In this document: positions 6,497 through 10,970 of the stretch, in pieces
How positions within the stretch are numbered: the first letter of the stretch is position 1
Layout: each line of letters opens with the position of its first letter
Made by a program: the position numbers and the translations under genes
Notes under the pieces: generated by a model
The model's input: the letters and a program-made list of their open reading frames with translations, nothing else
Told to the model about the DNA's origin: nothing
Database searches by the model: none
DNA from: an uncultured Erysipelotrichaceae bacterium
GTDB lineage: Bacteria > Bacillota_I > Bacilli_A > RFN20 > CAG-826
Direction: 5' to 3'
DNA: 10,970 nt
Assembly: GCA_902793515.1 (NCBI GenBank)
Contig: CADBDO010000021.1
Location: 1-10,970 of the forward strand

Positions 6497-8719
6497 ATGA
6501 AACAAGTATTCGAACTTGAATTTGAAGGTCGTCACCTTCAAGTTGAAACCGGGGAGATCGCCAAGCAAGCCGACGGCGCGGTCTTCGTCCGTTTCGGTGA
6601 GACAGTCGTTCTCTCGACTGCCTGCTGCGCCGATGAACCAAAGGGAGGCGATTTCTTCCCTCTCACCGTCGACTATCAAGAGAAACAGTACGCCGCTGGC
6701 AAAATCCCTCAGGGATTCCTTCGTCGCGAAGGCCAGCCAGACGCCCACCAGACCTTAAGCGCACGTCTTATCGATAGACCAATCCGCCCACTTTTCGCTG
6801 AAGGCTTCAGAAACGAAGTCCAGATCATCAACACCGTCATGTCCGCTGAGCCAGATTGCAGCCCAGAGATGACCGCCATGCTCGGCTCTTCCCTCGCCCT
6901 TTGCATCAGCGACATCCCATTTGACGGCCCAATCGCCGGCGTCATCGTCGGCAGAGTCGATGGCAAGCTCGTCATCGATCCAACCGCTGAGCAGAAAGAG
7001 AAATCCGACATCAACCTCACCGTCGCCGGAAGTGAATCCGCGATCATGATGATTGAGGCCGGTGCCGACCAGGTCCCAGAGGAAGAGATGCTCGACGCCA
7101 TCGAATTCGGCTTCGCTGCCATCAAGAAACTCTGCGCCTTCGAAAAAGAAATCATCGCTGCCGTTGGCAAGCCAAAGAGAGAGATTCAGCTCTTCACCGC
7201 CGACGAGTCAGTCAAAGCCCACATCCAGGAAGAGATCGGCGAGAAACTCGTCAAGGCCATCTCCATCTTCGACAAGCTCGAAAGACAGGATGCCGTCGCC
7301 GCTCTTAAGAAACAGATCCTCGATGAATATGACGCCATCGAACCAGAGGCCAAAGACCATAACGCCAAGATGATGATGGTCGCTGACATCCTCGAAGAGA
7401 TGGAAGCCAATGAGGTCAGACGTCTCATCATCGAAGACAAGATCAGACCAGACGGACGTAAAGTCGACGAAATCCGTCCACTTAACGCTCAGATCGACCT
7501 TCTCCCAAGAGCCCATGGTTCTGCCATGTTCACCCGTGGTCAGACCCAGGTCATCTCCACGACCACCCTTGGCCCTCTCTCCGATGCCCAGATCATCGAC
7601 ACCATCAATGCCGAAGGCACCAAGAGATTCATGCATCACTACAACTTCCCACCATTCTCCGTTGGTGAGATCGGAAGAACCGGACGTCCAGGACGTCGCG
7701 AAATCGGCCACGGCGCCTTAGGTGAGAGAGCCCTTAGCTACGTCATCCCAAGCGAGGACGAATTCCCATACACCATCCGCTGCGTCGCTGAAGTCGTCGA
7801 ATCCAACGGTTCCTCTTCCCAAGCCTCCATCTGCGCTTCCTGCCTTTCCTTAATGGCTGCTGGCGTTCCGATCAAAGGCATGGTTAGCGGCATCGCGATG
7901 GGTTTAATCACCACTGACCCAAGCCGTTCCCCAGACAAAGAGACCAACCATTACACCATCCTCACCGATATCCAGGGTCTTGAAGACCACTTCGGTGATA
8001 TGGACTTCAAGTGCGCAGGCACCGAAAAAGGCATCACCGCCCTTCAGATGGACATCAAGATCCACGGCGTAACCCGTGAGGTCCTTAGCGAAGCTCTCGC
8101 CCAGGCCAACAAAGCCCGCGCTGAGATCCGCGAAGTCATGAAAGGCGCTATCGCTGAGCCAAGAACCCAAGTCAGCAAATACGCTCCAAAGATGGTCACC
8201 TTCAACATCGACCCAGATAAGATCCGTGACGTCATCGGCACCGGCGGAAAAGTCATCAACGACATCATCGCCAAGTGCGACAACGTCAAGATCGATGTCG
8301 AGGATTCTGGAAGAATCACCATCTACCATAGCAACCAAGAGAGCATCGACGCTGCTAAAGAGATGATCGACAACATCGTCCGTGAAGCCAAAGTCGGCGA
8401 GATCTACGAAGGCGAAGTCACCCGCGTTGAGGAATACGGCGCCTTCGTCAACCTCTTCGGCACCACCGATGGCTTATGCCATGTCTCGAGACTCGACTGG
8501 AACTACGTCGAAGACGCCACCAAGTTCGTCAAGCTCGGCGACAAGCTCAAAGTCGTCGTCATCGGACTCGAGGAAGGCAAGATCAAGCTCTCCCACCGTG
8601 AGTTCCTTGAGAAACCAGAAGGCTATGTCGAGCGCCCAGAGCGCAAGCCAGGAAACGACCGTCCAAGAGGCGGCAAGGATTTCCATGGCGGACACGGCCA
8701 CGGCGGAAAGCGTCACTAA
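6497..8719 (+). CDS. pnp: Polynucleotide phosphorylase (polyribonucleotide nucleotidyltransferase)
   Basis: Phosphorolytic 3'->5' exoribonuclease that degrades RNA to nucleoside diphosphates; a cytoplasmic trimer. The 740-aa protein is full length with all domains in order: first RNase PH-like domain (about 5-145, with GGDFFPLTVDYQEK and FLRREGQPD), helical domain (about 150-300), second RNase PH domain (about 315-545), KH domain (about 562-625, GTGG loop at 581-584) and S1 domain (634-702). The active-site segment GDMDFKCAGT (500-509, D501 and D503) and SSSQAS (439-444) are intact, so catalysis is expected. The tail after the S1 domain is short, basic and Gly/His-rich (GGHGHGGKRH). The flanking promoter and terminator make it probably monocistronic. 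It is divergent from the glp-like operon and next to rpsO, although in Bacillus and E. coli rpsO comes before pnp. Confidence 0.98.
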   Translation: MKQVFELEFEGRHLQVETGEIAKQADGAVFVRFGETVVLSTACCADEPKGGDFFPLTVDYQEKQYAAGKIPQGFLRREGQPDAHQTLSARLIDRPIRPLFAEGFRNEVQIINTVMSAEPDCSPEMTAMLGSSLALCISDIPFDGPIAGVIVGRVDGKLVIDPTAEQKEKSDINLTVAGSESAIMMIEAGADQVPEEEMLDAIEFGFAAIKKLCAFEKEIIAAVGKPKREIQLFTADESVKAHIQEEIGEKLVKAISIFDKLERQDAVAALKKQILDEYDAIEPEAKDHNAKMMMVADILEEMEANEVRRLIIEDKIRPDGRKVDEIRPLNAQIDLLPRAHGSAMFTRGQTQVISTTTLGPLSDAQIIDTINAEGTKRFMHHYNFPPFSVGEIGRTGRPGRREIGHGALGERALSYVIPSEDEFPYTIRCVAEVVESNGSSSQASICASCLSLMAAGVPIKGMVSGIAMGLITTDPSRSPDKETNHYTILTDIQGLEDHFGDMDFKCAGTEKGITALQMDIKIHGVTREVLSEALAQANKARAEIREVMKGAIAEPRTQVSKYAPKMVTFNIDPDKIRDVIGTGGKVINDIIAKCDNVKIDVEDSGRITIYHSNQESIDAAKEMIDNIVREAKVGEIYEGEVTRVEEYGAFVNLFGTTDGLCHVSRLDWNYVEDATKFVKLGDKLKVVVIGLEEGKIKLSHREFLEKPEGYVERPERKPGNDRPRGGKDFHGGHGHGGKRH

Positions 8720-8729
8720 TTAAAAATTA

Positions 8730-8758
8730 GCCTTGAGTGAAAGCTCAGGGCTTTTTTT
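8730..8758 (+). terminator. Intrinsic terminator of pnp
   Basis: GCCTTGAG (8730-8737) pairs with CTCAGGGC (8744-8751), with one T-G wobble, around a 6-nt loop TGAAAG, and seven T residues (8752-8758) follow. It lies 10 nt after the pnp stop, a strong Rho-independent terminator that separates pnp from rpsO. Confidence 0.93.
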
Positions 8759-8759
8759 G

Positions 8760-8787
8760 TTGCAAAGCTACGCTATTTCTTTATAAT
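8760..8787 (+). promoter_or_regulatory. Promoter of rpsO
   Basis: TTGCAA (8760-8765), a 16-nt spacer and a perfect TATAAT (8782-8787) form a strong housekeeping promoter that starts only 2 nt after the pnp terminator T-tract. The predicted transcription start is near 8794, giving a leader of about 84 nt. Confidence 0.8.
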
Positions 8788-8793
8788 TACCCC

Positions 8794-8877
8794 TGCGACA
8801 TCTCTTTGATGCAGCCCCTAAATGCGTTTCGGGGACTCGTCATTGGGAATGTTAAGTAAACGAAAGGAGAAACGCAC
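8794..8877 (+). promoter_or_regulatory. Structured rpsO leader, candidate S15 autoregulatory element
   Basis: Three hairpins can be drawn in a row: GC-GA-CATC / GATG-CA-GC (about 8795-8814) around a TCTTT loop; CCCC-T-AAA / TTT-C-GGGG (8815-8834) around a TGCG loop; and ACT-CGT-CATT / AATG-TTA-AGT (8835-8857) around GGG. Each has a small symmetric internal loop or mismatch. The Shine-Dalgarno AAAGGAG (8863-8869), 8 nt before the ATG, follows directly. S15 is known to repress its own mRNA in several bacteria through unrelated leader structures, so a leader of this size fits. I did not match it to a described leader class, and base pairing was judged by eye. Confidence 0.45.
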
Positions 8878-9144
8878 ATGCTCAACAAAGAAGAGAAGAA
8901 GAATCTCGTCAAGAAGTATGGCAAATCCGAGAAAGACACCGGAAGCGTTGAAGTCCAGGTCGCCATCCTCACCAAGAGAATCAGCGATTTGACCGCTCAC
9001 CTCAAGGCCAACCACGGTGATGCCACCGCCAAGAGATCCCTTATGGAGCTCGTCGGCAAAAGACGTACCCTTCTTGCCTACCTCAACAAGACTGATCATG
9101 ACGCCTACGAGAAGTTAATCGCTTCCCTCGGCCTCAGAAAGTAA
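8878..9144 (+). CDS. rpsO: 30S ribosomal protein S15
   Basis: Primary 16S rRNA-binding protein of the small-subunit platform (88 aa, the usual length). The four-helix core is clear: DTGSVEVQVAILTKRI (residues 20-35), AHLKANHGDATAKRSL and LVGKRRTLLAYLNKTD, ending YEKLIASLGLRK. The start is fixed by AAAGGAG 8 nt upstream. The RNA-contact loop is unusual: most S15 proteins read HKKDHHSRRGL or similar here, while this one reads NHGDATAKRSL, so the Asp is kept but the neighbouring His and Ser residues and the RRG are replaced. Bacteroidota S15 also carry an ERSL-type end, so the change is tolerated in nature. The gene has its own promoter and terminator and is probably autoregulated. Confidence 0.98.
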   Translation: MLNKEEKKNLVKKYGKSEKDTGSVEVQVAILTKRISDLTAHLKANHGDATAKRSLMELVGKRRTLLAYLNKTDHDAYEKLIASLGLRK

Positions 9145-9163
9145 GAGGAAAGAAAAAGAACTC

Positions 9164-9190
9164 AAAACTCGGCAAATCGCCGAGTTTTTT
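9164..9190 (+). terminator. Intrinsic terminator of rpsO
   Basis: CTCGGC (9168-9173) and GCCGAG (9179-9184) form a perfect stem around AAATC. AAAA before it (9164-9167) can extend the stem into the six-T run at 9185-9190. It lies 20 nt after the rpsO stop. The A-tract could make it act weakly in the other orientation too. Confidence 0.92.
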
Positions 9191-9231
9191 GTTACTTCAT
9201 CTTCTTTGATAGTCCTCTTAGAAAATAATGC

Positions 9232-9259
9232 TTGAAAAAAGAGGATTCATACTTACAAT
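9232..9259 (+). promoter_or_regulatory. Promoter of the lipoprotein gene
   Basis: TTGAAA (9232-9237), a 16-nt spacer and TACAAT (9254-9259) place the transcription start near 9266, about 36 nt before the ATG. Confidence 0.65.
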
Positions 9260-9269
9260 AGGCTCACAT

Positions 9270-9284
9270 ATGGGTAAAACCCAT
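9270..9284 (+). promoter_or_regulatory. 5'-UTR hairpin before the lipoprotein gene
   Basis: ATGGGT (9270-9275) and ACCCAT (9279-9284) form a perfect 6-bp stem with an AAA loop only a few bases from the predicted mRNA 5' end. A strong AGGAGG (9291-9296) follows outside the hairpin. Such 5'-end stems commonly stabilise mRNAs; here that role is inferred. No T-run follows, so it is not a terminator. Confidence 0.5.
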
Positions 9285-9301
9285 TTATCCAGGAGGAATT
9301 A

Positions 9302-10963
9302 ATGATGAAAAAACTTACATCAGCAGCTCTCTTGTCCTTAGCCTTGATTCTCGCTTCATGCACTGGAAATGGCGAAACGCCAGCCACCTCATCGCTTGAG
9401 AATTCAGATAGCGCAAGCACTTCGTTGGAAAGTGACAGCGCAGCTAGCTCAACCGAAGCTCCCGAACAAACATTAGCTGAAAAGGTCAAAGCCTTATTCA
9501 CAACCTTAGCCGAAACCAATAACGGCACCTACACTTCCAAAGGCTGGTTCACCGAACAGCACTTTGGCGATGGCATGCTCCATCTTCTCGATAGCTCTAA
9601 GCGTACCGATGCTTGGGGTTATGGCGAAGCCAAGATCGCCAACTATGGTATTGCTCAGTTCCTTTACACCAACGATACCATGGGCGTCGATGCCGATAAA
9701 GTCAGCATCGTTTCCCCAAATGCCAACCTTACCTACAAAGAATACAACCACATTCTTGCTGACTTAGGCGAATCCGGAAAGAACATCACCTTCGTTGAGT
9801 CTTCCCGCAACCACATCTTCAGCACCAACGACGAAGAATTCGTCCAGTCCTTGGTTGACCTCGATCAGCTTGGCATCGACAGTGTCGCTGATGAATTCAA
9901 CGAAATCAAAGCCTACTTCAACCTTTCCGAAGACGGCAAATCCTTCGAGAGCATTGGTTATTCCCTCAAAGGTTCCAAGAGCGGCAACTACAACGACGTC
10001 TCTTATTCCGGCTGCACTTTGACCAACATCGGCACCACTGCCAAGAACGCTAAGGTCGAAGCCTACGTTAAGAGCAACCCAACCTTTGCCCCAGCAACCG
10101 CTTGGGACGCTGCAACCCTTGCTTATTTCGCTCAGTCCGCTGGAAGCGTTAGCTTCACCCTTCCTTTCCCAGCTCAGACCAGCTACGCCTATTCCATGCC
10201 AGCCAACGCCAGCAACGGACTTATCTTTGCTGACCTCGGTTCCGGAAACAAGAATACCGCTTATGGTCAGACTTTGATCGGTGCCGGTTTCGCTCTTGAT
10301 ACTGAAAACAGCGACGCCAATAATAACCTCTACATCTACACCAAGACCATCCAGGAACGCCAAGGTTTCCAGGGCGAAAAGACCGCCATCGTCGGCCTTT
10401 CTTACACTGCCGCTAGCGAAGAAGTCGCTAACATCTATCCTAACGGCGTTTGGAGCATCTACTGCTTCGTCGAGACCCAGACTTCCTTCGAGAATGTCAC
10501 TCTTGCTGACGTCAACACCGAACTTGCCAGTCACAAGCTCCTTTCTAACCCAGCCGCTTCCATCCTCCCAGCCTTAACTTTGCCTGAGGGATGCACCAAG
10601 ATCGATTATCTCGACGCCACCGATGAGACCATTTCCTATCTCACCGAAATCGCCTCCTACTACAACCTCAGCATCACAATCGAGGCTTGCTACTCCTCTG
10701 AGATTCACTTCTATTATCCAGAAGCTAACGCCGATGACGTTGTTGCTAACCTCACGAGCCAAATCACTGCGGCCGGTTTCACCCAAGCAACCAACAGCAC
10801 TACCGGACAACCAGTTGCTGGTTCCTATGTCTCTAGCGCCGACGATGCCTCTGAAGCCACGCTCGAAGTCAGCATTGCCAAAGCCATGGATTCAAAGACC
10901 AATGCCTACAAAGGCTTCGTCTACCTCTCCGTGACTCACATGAAGTATAGCGTTTCTAGATAA
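9302..10963 (+). CDS. Secreted lipoprotein of unknown function with a duplicated C-terminal domain
   Basis: Predicted membrane-anchored lipoprotein of 553 aa. MMKK, a hydrophobic stretch (5-18) and the lipobox L-A-S-C20 form a lipoprotein signal; C20 would be lipidated after cleavage. Residues 21-58 are a Ser/Thr/Asp/Glu-rich tether. Residues 58-250 form a first region, rich in predicted beta strands (NGTYTSKGWF, KIANYGIAQFLYTND). Two segments, about 284-392 and 425-547, look like copies of one module: each opens with a TLP motif, contains an AGF motif (328-330 and 491-493), and closes with an aromatic beta strand (WSIYCFVETQ; FVYLSVTHMK). I do not recognise a named family. No enzyme motif is seen, so substrate binding or a surface role is a guess. 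AGGAGG lies 5 nt before ATG 9302 and 8 nt before ATG 9305, so either start is possible. Its own promoter and leader hairpin imply a separate transcript. Confidence 0.88.
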   Translation: MMKKLTSAALLSLALILASCTGNGETPATSSLENSDSASTSLESDSAASSTEAPEQTLAEKVKALFTTLAETNNGTYTSKGWFTEQHFGDGMLHLLDSSKRTDAWGYGEAKIANYGIAQFLYTNDTMGVDADKVSIVSPNANLTYKEYNHILADLGESGKNITFVESSRNHIFSTNDEEFVQSLVDLDQLGIDSVADEFNEIKAYFNLSEDGKSFESIGYSLKGSKSGNYNDVSYSGCTLTNIGTTAKNAKVEAYVKSNPTFAPATAWDAATLAYFAQSAGSVSFTLPFPAQTSYAYSMPANASNGLIFADLGSGNKNTAYGQTLIGAGFALDTENSDANNNLYIYTKTIQERQGFQGEKTAIVGLSYTAASEEVANIYPNGVWSIYCFVETQTSFENVTLADVNTELASHKLLSNPAASILPALTLPEGCTKIDYLDATDETISYLTEIASYYNLSITIEACYSSEIHFYYPEANADDVVANLTSQITAAGFTQATNSTTGQPVAGSYVSSADDASEATLEVSIAKAMDSKTNAYKGFVYLSVTHMKYSVSR

Positions 10964-10970
10964 ACTGACG

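Noticed and set aside
1..10970. CRISPR array, insertion sequence, tRNA or defence system
   Set aside because: No regularly spaced repeats, transposase-like frames, terminal inverted repeats or tRNA-like folds were seen; the genes are housekeeping or metabolic.

Overview
The window looks like chromosomal DNA of a low-to-mid GC Bacillota, most likely an uncultured, host-associated member of the Bacilli (Erysipelotrichales/RF39-type). The reasons are strong AGGAG-type Shine-Dalgarno sites, TTGNNN/TATAAT promoters, an RNase J2-like protein followed directly by an FtsK/SpoIIIE translocase (an arrangement like rnjB...spoIIIE of Bacillus), a DUF1667-containing glycerol-3-phosphate oxidoreductase operon, and a typical Gram-positive lipoprotein. 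The lineage is inferred. Every gene whose end is visible stops with TAA, and nothing suggests a non-standard genetic code.

Left half, minus strand. Reading 5'->3' along the minus strand from 6352: a three-gene redox operon (4898-6352 GlpA-like FAD enzyme with a C-terminal [2Fe-2S] domain; 3637-4896 FAD/NAD(P) oxidoreductase; 3282-3635 DUF1667 protein), joined by 1-nt gaps and closed by a hairpin terminator at 3236-3267. Next, from its own TATAAT box, comes an RNase J-family protein (1492-3165) whose second metal site and beta-CASP motifs are largely lost. The N-terminal part of ftsK/spoIIIE (1-1485) follows 6 nt later; it runs off the window and carries a one-base frameshift near 1284-1300.

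Right half, plus strand. A 144-bp divergent intergenic region holds promoter and inverted-repeat signals. Polynucleotide phosphorylase (pnp, 6497-8719) follows and ends in a clear intrinsic terminator. rpsO (8878-9144) then has its own promoter, a structured leader that may be an S15 autoregulatory element, and its own terminator. Last is a 553-residue secreted lipoprotein of unknown function (9302-10963), again with its own promoter and leader hairpin; its C-terminal half seems to hold two copies of one domain.

The main themes are RNA turnover (PNPase and a degenerate RNase J), translation (S15), chromosome translocation (FtsK) and an anaerobic-type glycerol-3-phosphate oxidation module. There is no intergenic stretch over 300 bases, and I saw no mobile element, tRNA, rRNA or CRISPR. 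The points most worth a second look are the degenerate RNase J, the duplicated-domain lipoprotein, the rpsO leader together with the altered S15 RNA-contact loop, and the ftsK frameshift.
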